From Pseudorasbora parva (Eukaryota > Chordata > Actinopteri > Cypriniformes > Gobionidae): a stretch of DNA of 64,000 nt. The first letter of the stretch is position 1, and each line of letters starts with the position of its first letter. The stretch is from NCBI RefSeq assembly GCF_024679245.1, contig NC_090178.1:47313425-47377424 (forward strand), in the 5' to 3' direction. A model generated the notes under the pieces. The model made no database searches and was not told the origin of the DNA. It worked only from the letters and a program-made list of their open reading frames with translations. This document shows, piece after piece, positions 1 to 14,538 of this stretch. Both the position numbers and the translations under genes were made by a program.

Positions 1-1258
1 TTTGCAAGATTATAGTTCGCATATACTCAGACTTGCATTGCGGACGGTGAATGGACAACTAGTTGAACTTGGTCAAGCTCAAAGCTTTTTGTTCTGTGGC
101 TGTGTTTAGTGAATCTCGAGCCTATGGTTGAACTTATATGAGAATGTTGTGTTGGCTGTTTTTTTATTAGTTTGATACAGGAGCTATTTAAAGAGCATAG
201 CAATCATTTTCAGATTGCTCCAGGACTTGATGAATCTTGCTCATATACTCGTAGATGCGGAACAGGTTGTGTACTCTACTATTAGTCTCTGAAAGTCAGT
301 TATTTCTGAGTTTTGAGGTAGAATAAAAAATAGCTGAGACAAATAATCTCCTTGGTATCTGATTACCCAACTCTTAGAAAAGCCTATAGATGCTTTTATA
401 TCCCACTACTTCAGCACAAACTGAATTGGGTCACAATGCCTAATTGTCACCCAATCAACCTTTACTAATGTAATGTCACTTATATTTAGCTGGAGGAAAT
501 GGAAAGTCTCGGTGTGTGTGTGTGTGAGAGAGATAGCACAGAATGAGGTATCGTGATGTGGAGATGATGGAATAGACTAGATCTTCTGCAAATTAATGAA
601 TCCTTTTTAAATGAATATTCAGGGATAGACCATAACGTCTGAAGAAAATGTTATGCTATTTAGTTCAGCATTTGCACATACCATGTTAGTTGATGCAGTT
701 TCAGAAATATTTGATTTTGTATGTGAGAGACAAGTAAACTGTGCTCTTTACTAATGTGCAGGATTGTAAAGCAGATAATATTTAAAAATGTGTTATTGCA
801 AATGACTCGAATATATATATATATATATATAAAAAAAAGTTGTTGCTTGTTTGTATAACTTAATTTGTATTTAACCAATAATATTCATTTCATTTTAACA
901 TGGGTTGCGCATATGCATTGATAATGATGCTTGCCTTTGATATGAATATGTTTTTTGAGAGTTCCTGGAATTCAAGTAAAAAACTGCTCTAACCAGCATG
1001 AAACTATCACAAACCTAACTTATTTATTTGTTACAGAAAAAAAACAAATGTTTAACTATTTGATAAGACAGATGGTGATGGATTCTCCAAGATAATTTGT
1101 ATTTTCCTGAATATTCATATCTAGTTAACTGATGAATATGCTAACCTGTTCCTTTCTCCTTGTGTCTCTATAGGTTGACCTGCCTTTCCTTCATTTTCCT
1201 TCCATGTACGATATCATTTGGACTGAAATGTATCTGTGTTCTGTGTCGCTCATCACAG
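1..1258 (+). other. grik2: grik2 intron, 3' part (upstream exons outside window)
   Basis: This is the end of the intron that precedes the pore-loop exon. No coding exon is visible. It contains a short TG tract near 511-523 and an AT tract near 810-830. The acceptor is the AG at 1257-1258. The upstream exons (amino-terminal domain, S1, M1 with its own editing sites) are not in the window. Confidence 0.7.
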
Positions 1259-1377
1259 GTTTAGCCCCTACGAATGGTATAACCCCCACCCGTGCAACCC
1301 TGACTCGGACGTGGTGGAAAACAATTTCACTCTGCTAAATAGTTTCTGGTTCGGAGTTGGAGCTCTCATGCAGCAAG
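1259..1377 (+). CDS. grik2: grik2 exon: M2 pore loop with Q/R site (119 bp)
   Basis: This exon encodes part of a kainate-type ionotropic glutamate receptor subunit, a postsynaptic and presynaptic cation channel in neurons. The reading frame begins [14 protein letters not shown] and ends in the pore-loop signature [11 protein letters not shown]. The N-terminal FSPYEW is the GluK2 form (GluK1 has FTPYEW, from memory). The exon is bounded by an AG at 1257-1258 and a GTAGAC donor from 1378. It starts with the last base of a split codon (upstream intron phase 2) and ends with the first base of a glycine codon (phase 1). The next exon, at 4980, supplies the other two bases. An ATG at 1236 opens the same frame but lies in the intron and is not a start. 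The coding sequence here shows no stop or frameshift. Confidence 0.95.
1371..1373 (+). promoter_or_regulatory. grik2: Candidate A-to-I RNA editing codon (Q/R site)
   Basis: The genome encodes glutamine (CAG) at the first Q of MQQG, the Q/R site in the selectivity loop of AMPA and kainate receptors. In mammals, ADAR2 edits the middle adenosine (here base 1372) in GRIA2, GRIK1 and GRIK2 transcripts. This lowers calcium permeability and conductance. Because the genomic codon is Q rather than R, the site remains editable. Editing needs a complementary element in the downstream intron, which I could not identify convincingly. The codon is directly visible; editing in this species is an inference. 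Confidence 0.6.
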
Positions 1378-1569
1378 GTAGACGCCTCTGCCTGCCCCTC
1401 TTAGCACACATCCCACTCTTTTGCTGGGGGTCCCAACTTGCTCTTGTCAGGCCCACTATGATGCATGGGTGCCTCTGTGCATGTAGTTCTAGAAGCAAAG
1501 TGGTTGCTGGCCAGTATGAATGGGGCTGTGTGGGACTTGAAAGTGGATATTTGTGGGTGTTGGGCAGAG

Positions 1570-2582
1570 CAGTGGTTCCCAAACTATGTAGTGTCATAAC
1601 TCCTGAGGCATTTAACATCCGTCTGCACACCCCCACTCTTCCACTTAGACTGCAGTCACATCTTTTCCATTGAGGGACAAAATTTCCTCCCTTAAAATGA
1701 TTAACAGGTGCATCTTTTACCTTTATAAAGGCAATGTGTTTTATCAAAAACGTTATATATATGAAGACAGTGCACTCAAATTACTTGGGAGAAAATGCAA
1801 TACCCAATATGGCAAATAACCACCGCCTTCTAAATGAAAGAGCCAATCCTTGCTTTGTAAAGTCATCGCATCACTGCAGCTGTCGATAGATGCTCTGGTT
1901 TCAAAAACAGGCGGTGCCAAACCGTTTCGGAGAATTTGATGTTTTCCCATTCAAAGAGATCGGAGCTGCACTTACATGCCCAAGAGGCGTTTCAAAGATG
2001 GCCGCTGAGTGAAATTACTTTTTATGTAATATTCTCAAAATTTAATTAATGTGATTATTAATATAATAAAGCGATAAATTATGGTAAAAAAAGAAGTGAT
2101 ACTTTTAACTAAAAGTAGGTGGTGTCATCCAGTAACAAAACATGTGGCTGTATTTATGAATTGGTAATTGAATCACTGACTCTTCCAATTCGTTCAAAGC
2201 CGCAGATTTGTTAACTAATGACAGCTGTGAGTTGCTTGGAGACGCACAACAGTTCTTGCTTATTAAAAACAAGAACTTACTCAGGGTATGTTTCTGCATT
2301 GAAGAGAGTTTGAGTCGTAAAACGATTTCTATGCTCAGTCTGTATTTGTTCTTCATACTAAACCCCACTTTTAAAAGTACATTGTACAGTTAGTTTTGAC
2401 CACAAAAGATGATGTAATTTGATTGGATATCATGTATTTGACCTTTACGAGTGTTTAAACACTAGAGATGGCATTTTGCCTGTTTAAAATAAATTCTCTG
2501 TTTTAATATTAATGTTGGGATATAATTAAATGAACGGCAAAGCTCACCATTTTGTCCATGTACCCTAGTTTGGGAACCACTG
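1570..2582. mobile_element. Non-autonomous hAT (Charlie-like) transposon with TSD
   Basis: The element starts CAGTGGTTCCCAAACTA and ends with the exact inverted complement TAGTTTGGGAACCACTG, giving 17-bp perfect terminal inverted repeats. Flanking 8-mers are gggcagag (1562-1569) and gggtagag (2583-2590), a 7/8 match as expected for an aged hAT target-site duplication. The CAGTGGTTC terminus is typical of Charlie-type hAT elements. The interior of about 1 kb has no transposase ORF. A diverged relative of its interior occurs near 34.78 kb. Confidence 0.88.
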
Positions 2583-2590
2583 GGGTAGAG

Positions 2591-5844
<3,254 letters not shown>

Positions 5845-6010
5845 ATTACATTTACATTTATGCATTTGGCAGACGCTTTTATCCAAAGCGACTTACATTG
5901 CATTCAAGGTACACGTTTTTACATTATTGTCAATTCTTGCTTTCCCTGGGAATCGAACCCATGACCTTGGCGTTGCTAGCACCACGCTCTACTGGTTGAG
6001 CTGCAGGAAA
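5845..6010 (-). mobile_element. tRNA-derived SINE (HAmo-like, teleost)
   Basis: The left part contains the widespread fish core TTTATGCATTTGGCAGACGC followed by CTTTTATCCAAAGCGACTTA. The right part, read on the minus strand, contains a tRNA-like head with an A box (CTCAACCAGTAGAGC) and a B box (GGGTTCGATTCC). The order head then core on the minus strand indicates a minus-strand SINE. The head resembles a tRNA-Ala type promoter. The family name HAmo-like is from memory and uncertain; SINE identity is well supported by the boxes. Confidence 0.75.
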
Positions 6011-6145
6011 CATACAAAAATATCCCAGCTCTTAAAGGGGATGAAAGTATGCAATAAAAAGCTAAATGGTTGAGAATTAAGTTTTTTTTATACTTAATAT
6101 TATATTTGAGGCTGTGTTTTGGGACGTTTACTGAAAAAAAGTCTG

Positions 6146-7290
6146 AAAAAAATCTTAAAACAAGAATTATTTACTGGACAAGCCAAAGTAATTGTCTTGT
6201 TTTGGGAAAAAATAACTCAAAATTAGAGCTGTCCTCGACTAAGGATTTAGACAATCGAATCAGAATAGTCGAATCTCTCAATGGTCGACTGATAGTCGAA
6301 TCATCTGTGTGTGTGAATGGGTTGGGAGGGGCATGACACTGTCAGCAGAAGGGTAAAACTATTTTTATATTCCTTTACACACTGCACACAGCAACAACTT
6401 TTAATAAAGCGACCAAAACTGCCTGCCAACTGACAGACGAACTGACAATGGCTTTCTTATTTAGGTTTAAATAAAAGGTAATGTGTTGGATAAACATTAA
6501 TAAACCGTTTTCTCATAACATGTTAAAGCCACGATCGAATTGACATAAAAAAATACCTGCCTAGAGAGGAAAAGAACACTTTGAGTGCGTTTACATGCAC
6601 TTTCTGAAGCCGATTGTGCCTAAAGGGGGTGAAGATGTACGCAAAGCTCAGCCCCGCGCCTCAGGATCTCACTGCCACCTGATCTCACCGCCACCTGACG
6701 CGCCCATTATATACACGCAAGCTCAATTTTGAATTGACTGACAGATGAGCTGCACGAAAGCGCTCTGTGGTGCAGCAGGATTTTAAACAACTTCCTGAGT
6801 GGCCGCGGACAGGCGCTGAATGCTGCCGCCGGTGTGTGTACACTCATTGAACGTGTTCTAATTTTAAAGGCGCGGTGCGAAGCTCAGCGCCCTTAAAGGG
6901 GTCGCACACCGATGCTCAGCTCAGCGCCACGACACGTCTTTAAAATATTGAGCACCCCCATATTGCCAAAATGGTATGATCCTCGTTTCATAACACCCGC
7001 GAAGATTCGACCTTGAGATCGGTGGTCGAATCAGGCTCTGCATATTGATGCATTGAATCTTCGACTATTCGAGGTCACCCCTACTCAAAATCAAGAGATT
7101 TTTTGCTTAAAAAAAGCAAAATAATCTGCAAGTGGGGTAAGATAAATAATCTTAAAACAAGATTATGTTGCCTACCCCACTGGCATATTATTTTGCTTTT
7201 TTTAAGCAAAAAATCTCTTGATTTTGAGTTATTTTTTTCACAAAAGAAGACAATAATTTTTACTTGTCTAGTAAATGTTTCTTAATGTAA
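6146..7290. mobile_element. Palindromic MITE, interrupted by a hAT insertion
   Basis: Arms of a long inverted repeat surround a second element. The left arm runs from about 6146 to 6223 and includes GTCTTGTTTTGGGAAAAAATAACTC. The right part (7084-7290) contains a near-perfect hairpin between 7084-7125 and 7187-7228, followed by the inverted copy of the left arm ending near ACTTGTCTAGTAAATG. With the insertion 6224-7083 removed, the two sides join into one palindromic element of about 280 bp. The outer limits are approximate because the arms decay. Confidence 0.7.
6224..7083. mobile_element. hAT-type MITE with perfect 8-bp TSD (ctcaaaat)
   Basis: The identical 8-mer ctcaaaat lies immediately before (6216-6223) and after (7084-7091) this 860-bp segment. 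Termini are TAGAGCTGTCCTCGACTA and, on the other strand, TAGGGGTGACCTCGAATA: imperfect inverted repeats of the TAGRGGTG hAT type. Subterminal TCGA-rich motifs (gtcgaatc, attcgac) recur at both ends. There is no transposase ORF, so it is non-autonomous. It is inserted into the palindromic MITE at 6146-7290. Confidence 0.85.
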
Positions 7291-7359
7291 TTTTATTTAT
7301 TTATTTATTTTTTTTTGATATTTTGACTAGAAACAAGACAAAAATACTAAGTAAGAAAA

Positions 7360-7765
7360 GCTGTTATGAAACGGCACTGCAACAAGGCTTGAGGGTCCAA
7401 ACACAGCTTTTATAGGAGGAAGCCACAACTGTGTAAAACAGGCATTCAGTAAAAACCACAAGGCAAACCATCCAGATAATATCAAAGGTCCACGGCACAT
7501 GCAAACAGGGAAATCTAGGGAGACAGGCAGAAAATCAAGACCATTAAACAGAAATGCAGTGTAACACCAACACGACTTTGCAAAGAATGACTGCAAACAC
7601 AGGGCTAATAAAGTTAGCGAGGTAATGCCACATATGTAGGTGGAAGTGATCAAACAACGAGTCCAGGCAATGGGTTATGGGAATTGAAGTTGGGAAATCA
7701 AGGGAGATGGGAGAACTGCCCTCTGGTGGCAATCATGGGCACTCCTTCTGACGGATGTAACAGCG
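7360..7765. repeat. Probable interspersed repeat, unclassified
   Basis: This segment has the low-complexity, A/C-rich style and the CCCTCTGGTGGC end motif of a common teleost interspersed repeat. A related-looking segment lies at 35095-35415. ORFs on the minus strand here look incidental. No termini or target duplication were found, so limits and class are uncertain. Confidence 0.3.
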
Positions 7766-9014
7766 TCACATTAAACTAATATATTTGCTCTGAGGTCACA
7801 GCATGGAGCATATCCTCATTTGTGACCAGTTCAGTAAAATCTTCAGCCAGCTGTTAAAAAGAGCTATTAGAGATATATTGTGCTAGTAATTTTCTTTATG
7901 AAATAAAGAGTCACAAAATTACAAAGTATAATTTAAATGCCATTACGATATATAATATTTATTTAACTAGAAATTGAATGCTTCATTAAAAATATATATC
8001 TGGCCTTATGTGAACAATTCACTATTACAGTTTATTCTAAAGGAAAAATATATTTGTACAATCACATTCTATTTATGATCCAATTGATTCCCAAAGGAAT
8101 TGGCAAAATTGTACTTTTGTTAAATATACAGTATAACTTATATAGGAATATGTCTCATATTATGGAAGTAAAAAGTGTTACATTCACGCTGAAAAAATAT
8201 GGGAATAATTTAGGTATTTAATAGCAGTTTAAATATTAAAATAAAAAAAGACACCTAATTGTGGATTGCAAGATTAGAGCAGATTACCGAAGAGAGAGAA
8301 AATGTAGCTCTTTCAAAGCATCCTGTTCCTGACACCGCCTATAATCCATTCCAGTCAGATTACCTAGAGGAACAGCAGATGTTCTGAGAGCTGAGCACAT
8401 ATGCTCTTTTAGCAGGTGCTGATGTATTGAGTGATTGAGTGGCAGTGTGAGTGATTGATGGTTTGATAAACTGCCTTTATTGATTCTGTATAATGCGGTA
8501 CAGAGACAGTCTCAGAACTCAATAGTATCAAGAACACTACACGTTAAATTAAAGAGGTTCCTTTTATGTTCTATAATTACATCAATATTTTAGAACCATA
8601 TCAAATATCAAAGTCCCCTGTGGCTCAAATAGTTTTGCGTTTGGGGTTTTAGGTTCTTTACATCTGTACTTTTACAGCTGACATCTTTAACTTCAATTGA
8701 TTTGCTATTGTTACAAGCCAAAGAACCTTGCTTTATAATCTAGAATATTGGTTCTCATTCACTAATCGTGTGATTCACAAGCAAACGTTTGCACAAATAA
8801 ATCCAGTTCAGGCTCATTTGAAAAACCTCCATGTGGCAACATTTCTGCAACATGATATTATGCTCTGTCTTGCACATATCACAACACTGTTAAAGTGAAA
8901 TGTCCAGTGAGTGGCTCTAACAATTTTATGTTTTAACCATCTTAATTAATTTACATAAAATACAAAAATTACACACTTTTTGTGTGAAAATTAAGAAAAG
9001 TTGTTGCTATTCAG
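7766..9014 (+). other. grik2: Intron sequence without recognised features
   Basis: This is AT-rich intron sequence. No exon, RNA gene or complete mobile element was recognised. Confidence 0.5.
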
Positions 9015-9440
9015 CCTGGTCTCATCGTTAATACGTAGGTATTAATATGTAACTTTTAAAGACACAAAGCGTATGTTTTGTACATTTGGATAGGGAAATA
9101 TGGACGTATTGGTGACATTTAAACGTAGCATTATTAAGTTTTTACAGCTAAACAAATTTAAAATATTAACAAACCTTTAATTTAAATATCTGTATAATTC
9201 CCCTTTTTATAATTTTAAATGTTAGATTCCCTAACCTAAGCACACCCATTTCATATTCAAAGAAAAAACATAATGGACAGCAATGTGTCAAATAGCATTA
9301 AAACAATATTTTGAGCCGCTAATCCTACCCCTACCCTAACCCATAACCATCCCTCAAAACTATGTCCTCTTAAAAATAAAAGCATAACGGACAGACAAGT
9401 GAAATCACAATAAATATTGTATTTTTTATTTTTTGCGAAT
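9015..9440. repeat. Probable MITE (GCCTGGTCTCAT family)
   Basis: It begins with a motif (CAGCCTGGTCTCATCGTTAA) that I recognise as the edge of an abundant zebrafish-type MITE. It contains a CCCTACCCTAACCCATAACC stretch typical of that family's interior. The right terminus was not resolved. Confidence 0.4.
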
Positions 9441-9459
9441 GTTTAAAAATGTTTAAAAA

Positions 9460-9791
9460 CACTTTATTTTGATAGGCCACTTTAGACATTCTACTAACTA
9501 TAATAACTTTGCAACTACATGTCAACTAACTGTCATTAGAGTATTAGTAGACTGTCAGATGAATATTTACAAAAACTTTATTTTGTCGGTCCCCCAACAG
9601 ACATTCTACTGACTATAAGTAAATTGGCAACTACAATTCAACTTATTCTACTAACCCGAACCCTAACATCTAACCGTAACCTACCAGTCTACTGACAGTC
9701 TACTAATACTCTAATGAGAGTTAGCTGACATGTAGTTACAAAGTTACTTATAGTTAGTAGTATGTCTAAAGTGGACTATCAAAATAAAGTG
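9460..9791. mobile_element. MITE with long terminal inverted repeats
   Basis: The left end CACTTTATTTTGATAGGCCA is matched on the opposite strand at the right end (CACTTTATTTTGATAGTCCA). Complementarity continues through the ACTACATGTCA(A/G)CTAACT and TTAGAGTATTAGTAGACTGTCAG blocks for over 100 bp with few mismatches. A second internal copy of the start (ACTTTATTTTGTCGGTCC, near 9577) indicates internal rearrangement. There is no coding capacity. Confidence 0.8.
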
Positions 9792-12238
9792 TAACCAAAA
9801 GTAATTCACCTGACAATGTGTTGTGGTCCCATTTCTCTCTGGTGGTATAGTTTTGTAATTATTAATCCCTGAAAATGTTGATCTGGCTTCTTTACGTGAA
9901 GGCGCACATTTTCCATCAACTAAAACACGGCATGTCGCAATCTGTGATGATTGATGAATCAGGCGAGAGCCAATGAGCATTCGATACCACTGCGCTAAAG
10001 CATGTCGTGTGGAGTGCAAATTAAATTAAATTAAATATTTAGTGCAAAAATATTTTGCATTCATAGCAAGTCAAGCAAGCACGGGATTTGACATTACAGT
10101 CGCTGGCTGCTTAGAGATGAAGATCACTGGATAAAAGGCTAATTAGAATTAAATACAAATTGCAGTATTTTATTATTCACGCATGGGAGCTGCTACACAT
10201 TCACACGCATACTTAAATATTTCACATTTTTAGTGCTGTCAATACGTTAATATTATCATAGTGTGTATGAAAACATAAGTAAATGTACAATCTCTTCTTA
10301 TGAGATCTCGTTGTGCTTTTTTACTGTCTCTAGTGTTCAGTGATTTGTATTGAAATGTGTTTGGGGTTTTGCAAAAATGTAGATTGAGGCACATTTTTTT
10401 TTTTTTTAAATGAGCCTTGAATAAATCATGCTTCAACAACTTTTATGGAAAGTGTCCGGAAAGTGTAGGAACAACTGAAACCACACATACACAAAAATCA
10501 CATGCTTTGGGTGGCCTTATAATCATGTTAAGATTTAATTATAAATGCATACTCAAGGATCTTTCTGCACATTGCTGAAAGTGACGGAAGTCTATAAAAG
10601 AAAGCCCTTATATGATGATGGCCTGGATGTATTTTATGCAAATTAATAACCTTGGGAATGTGGTCACTCATTTATGATAGTCCAAATTCATTAACATTAG
10701 ACTGTGGCTAAGAACAAATTCAAATGCATACGCATGTTTTGTGATTTTTTTTGTGTGTGTGAAAAGCTCTTCTGTGCTTATTAACCACACAATTATTAGT
10801 GAATGAGACGAATGAATTTGTTTCTTGTTTTAATGTTATATGCAAAAAGAGTTCAACTAAGAGTTAAAACATTATCAGCATAGTATAGTTATGCCACATC
10901 CATGATTTGTATTATCATTCTTTCTATTGTATTGTATTGTACTGTTCTTTTTTCATTTTCATTTTATTTTGTCCCCATTGTGTCTTTTATTATCTATTAA
11001 ATTACAGTCCACGTGTTAAGGTTCTGTTTCCAGGTCCAAGCCTCTACTTTGTTTCAATTCAGAGTCTTGCTTTTAAAATCTCATGGCGTACACCATAGGC
11101 TCACAACGTCCTCAATTCCAATATTTTACTATTTAGTAAAGATGAATCACTGTCTGGCCAACTGAGATTCTGGTATGGAGAAAAAGCGTTAGGATTGTTA
11201 TTTTTCAGCAATACTACAGCACACATTTGAGTGTATATTAGCACCCTTTGTTGTTTGCTTCTGGGATCTATTAGAGCATTTGTACCTGGTGACAGTGACG
11301 TTTGATGCTAGACTTAACAAGCGAATGGAATGAGATTGCCTGGCTATGCCGTTATAACAGGCCACCTGTGTGAGATTCTGGTCTGAACGGCAATTTCAAA
11401 ATGCTGCATTCTCTAGACCTCGAAGCTGTTAAAGCTGAAGCTGCATCAGGGTTTTATTGCTGAAAAAATGATTTTAATAATATATGTGGAGGTTTATTGA
11501 AATGGCCGCTAGCGAGTGTCTGATGAGGCACTGGGGAGTTTGAGCTGGATGACTGTACTAATGGGAGCTCACAGTTTTAATCCTTTGATCACTCTTTTAC
11601 ACACTATGTTTCTCAATATACTGCACCCGTCCTGTAAAAGGGGTTGTTTTTGGGTCAATGAGAGTATGCATAAAGGTTCCAGTAATTGACTATAATTTGC
11701 CCCCTGTAATTGATTTCAAGGGGCATTTTTACCTTTTTAGCAATTTTAATAAGTCGATATAAAAAGAATTTGTGTTGTCTTTTATGTTAAATGCTTTTCG
11801 TAACAGTATACATAAAAACTTTGTGTGTGTACACAAAACAAGAAATCTAATGCAATGTGAGAAAAATGTAATGTAATGTAGCAATTTCTCATTTAACTTT
11901 AATTGGAACCGTTGTTATAGAATTAGTTTAAGTGAGCAGGGACTTTTTTTTTCTTACGTTAAATTTTGAGTATTTTTTCTTAATTTTGGTAGAATTTTTG
12001 CCCCAACCCCCTTATTAATTTTAGCCTCTGGTGACAAACCTAAACAGAGTTCAGTTTAACTGAACGTCATTAAAACGAAATTATACAGGGGCTATTGCTA
12101 TAATCACACCCACCAGTTCACTAACTTTAACTAAATTACAGTACACAGCAAGAGTCTCTTCAAGCCTGTCGGTTAAAAAAAACGTTGATAATGAAATCCA
12201 GCTTGTGCTAGAACCTTGGTATTTGTACTCTTCTTTCA
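9792..12238 (+). other. grik2: Intron sequence without recognised features
   Basis: This is AT-rich intron. Short TTG/TTTC runs occur near 10.9 kb. No exon or complete element is supported. Small ORFs here have no recognisable protein features. Confidence 0.5.
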
Positions 12239-12602
12239 CATTATTAGGTGCACCTTGCTAGTACCAGGTTGGACCTTTAATACTGCCTTAATTCTTCATG
12301 GCATAGATTTAACAAGGTGCTGGGAACATTCCTCAGAGATGTTGATCCATATTGTCATGAGACCGTCACACAGTAACTGCAGATTCGTCGGCTGCACATC
12401 CATGATCGAATCTCCTGCTCCAACACATCCCAAAAGTACTCTATTGGATTGAGATCGGGGGACTGTGGAGGCCGTTTGAGTAAAGTGAACTCATGTTCAA
12501 GAAACCAGTTTTTTGGCCACAGAACTGCCACTCACTAGATATTTTCTGTTTTGTTTTTTTTGGACAATTCTCTGTAAATCCTAGAGATGGTTGTGTGTGA
12601 AT
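12239..12602 (-). mobile_element. Tc1-like transposon remnant with internal deletion
   Basis: It starts with the terminal motif ATTATTAGGTGCACC. It then reads, on the minus strand, as the C-terminal part of a Tc1-type transposase, including the NPIEH-type catalytic region (TCCAATAGAGTACTTTTGGG). At about 12510 it jumps directly to the N-terminal region (complement of GGCCACAGAACTGCC and ATGGTTGTGTGTG). Most of the middle is deleted, so this is a dead, non-autonomous copy. Family recognition is from memory of the widespread teleost TTATTAGGTACACC Tc1 group. Confidence 0.7.
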
Positions 12603-13394
12603 ATATATATGTGACTCATGCTGACAAAATGTGCCCCAACCCCCCTTTTTTTGAATGTGTTTGAGTTTCAAAATGTGAGTTTGAATGTGCACAGGATAAT
12701 TTTGAGATACAAGCAAAAAAAAGTGAAAACAAGTCAATTTTGAGGTTCTCACAACAATTAATTCATTAAGCCCTCCTCTAGCAATCCCAGTGCTCCAAAT
12801 ACCAATTAAGCATCTACACATATCTTTATTTGAGAGGAGTACCTTTCTCTATCTAGCTCACGCTGACTGACAGATCCAAAGCACATGACAAAGACAAAAC
12901 AGACATCCGAAATACACAGAATTACAGTATTTCAAATGATCCTTCTTGGTGAGTATTCACATAAGCATTTGTGCACAACACAAAACTTTTGGGGAAAAGC
13001 ATCTGATGTGTAACATTATATTAGATCCGTGTGGTACAGTAAACCTTAAAGGGGGGGTGAAATGCTGTTTCATGCATACTGATCTTTTTACACTGTTAAA
13101 GACTTGGAATCCCATACTAAACATAGACAAAGTTTCAAAAGTTAAGGTGGACGTTTGATGGGATTATTTCTTTGTCAAAAATACTACTTCCGGTTAGTCA
13201 TAAGTTTCGGCAAGTTTTTTGCGATCATGCGTCCCCTTTGACGTTAATGGGGGCGGAATTTCCTTGTATGGGCCGTACGGACAATTCTACCGGAAGAGCG
13301 TGAGAGAGAGAGAGGGAGAGAGCGAAAGCAACAGGCTACGCCCATCAAAGCGCTGGCTCGTAGGCTGCGCTGCAGGTGATGTGCACAATTAACA

Positions 13395-13658
13395 ATGTCA
13401 CCAAAAAAGTGCGTTTTTGGTTGCCAGACCAAGACAGTCCTGCACAGATTCCCGAAAAACCCCGCGTTAAGGCAACAGTGGATGTAATTTGCTTTTGATC
13501 AGCAACTGAGTTGCGCGAATGTTTATATCTGTTCGCTGCATTTCGGTGCCGACTGTTTCATAAACAAGGCCCAGCTCGACGCCGGATTTTCCAATCGCCT
13601 AATGCTGAATGATGGAGCAGTCCCAACAATAAAGGTCCCAACGTTAGAACCGCGGGCG
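13395..13658 (+). pseudogene. THAP zinc-finger exon of a transposon, broken by a stop
   Basis: Starting at the ATG at 13395, the frame reads MSPKKCVFGCQTKTVLHRFP, the start of a THAP domain (C-x3-C zinc ligands, then HRFP). After an in-frame TAA at 13485-13487 (codon 31) the same frame continues with CSLHF (the C-x2-H half of the C2CH site) and AVPTI (the THAP C-terminal AVPTIF-type box). The exon ends in phase 0 at a strong donor GTGAGT (13659). THAP is a DNA-binding module shared by P-element, Kolobok and Harbinger-associated proteins. Apart from the single stop the domain is complete, so this copy is recently but definitely broken. Confidence 0.75.
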
Positions 13659-14150
13659 GTGAGTTAGACTGCTTCAAATGTCTGTGTTTTTGCCTATGCT
13701 CATCAAGTAGCCCAAACATGATCACGTATAGTTACTATATATATTACTATATATAGAAATTGATCAATGGAGCATGCGATGTGTAGTGCGTGTACATTTG
13801 TTTAGCTGGCCACTATATGTGTAACTTTATGTTTGTGTATTGTAAAAGCACTCAAACAACAATACACAAAGAGTGGGGAAATATGTTGAACTAAATAAGC
13901 GCGCTTCTTCATTTAAATGCGCTACTATTCCGTGTCTTTCTATGTAAACACTAACTTAGCCTGCCGTGCAAAACCAGTCCGCTTAATAACATTATAATTG
14001 TCTACACAAACCACGCGTAAACACACACACGTGCACAACTGCACTTCCCACATGTACACCTTCAAAGACAAAAATACGACGATATAATTCAAGTATAAAT
14101 ATGTAAATAACACAAGCCGCTAAGCATATTATATAGTTAGTGTATAACTT

Positions 14151-14261
14151 GTACCACATAGAGACGTCCTGCTCTAGTCGTTTTTGCTGCTCCTGTTCAA
14201 CTGCAGCCTCTGGGTCTGATTCCGGATCATAGATGTATGGCTGTATCTGATTAAAAGCCAT
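14151..14261 (-). pseudogene. Possible first exon of a transposon-borne P2X7-tail-like protein
   Basis: On the minus strand an ORF opens MAFNQIQPYIYDPESDPEAA and continues in acidic and glutamine-rich sequence to about residue 37. Then it runs into AT-rich sequence with no protein character. The (Q)PYxxxPE start resembles the beginning of fish proteins carrying the cysteine-rich P2X7 intracellular (ballast) domain, which exist as multicopy genes. The cysteine-rich part is not present here. The match is from memory and short, so this is tentative. It would be transcribed divergently from the THAP exon in the same element. Confidence 0.3.
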
Positions 14262-14538
14262 ATTTTTATTTTGAATAAAGTTTTTCCCGCTGTTAGGGAT
14301 GACACAGCTTTACGACGCACTCAACACGGCGGCGCACACGTCACTATTTAGCTCCGCTCACACGATACGCCCCCACCCGCTCGGCTTTTTTCGGAAAGAC
14401 TCGGAACAGCGCATCTTTCTTATATAATTATTAAAAAATAAAGACTTTTCGGAGATATGCAGGATGCAATGCTACTCTATAGGTACTCAAGATTGACATG
14501 ACACTGACTGAAACTGAGTGTTTCACCCCCCCCTTTAA

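Larger units (their letters stand above)
13050..14534. mobile_element. TTAA-flanked DNA transposon (Kolobok-like), non-autonomous
   Basis: Terminal inverted repeats are AGGGGGGGTGAAA and, from the other end, AGGGGGGGGTGAAAC. They are flanked on both sides by TTAA (13046-13049 and 14535-14538). TTAA duplications occur in Kolobok and piggyBac superfamilies; the purine-rich start and the THAP-domain exon inside favour Kolobok. The 1.5-kb interior carries a broken THAP exon on the plus strand and a possible second exon on the minus strand, but no full transposase. I recognise this family as very common in cyprinids. Confidence 0.82.

Noticed and set aside
1236..1673. 145-codon ORF as an independent gene
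   Set aside because: Only 1259-1377 is coding (grik2 exon); the start codon and everything after 1377 are intronic, and the ORF tail runs into a hAT element.
5908..6010. Functional tRNA gene
   Set aside because: A and B boxes are present, but the sequence is fused to the SINE core and does not form a complete cloverleaf by eye.
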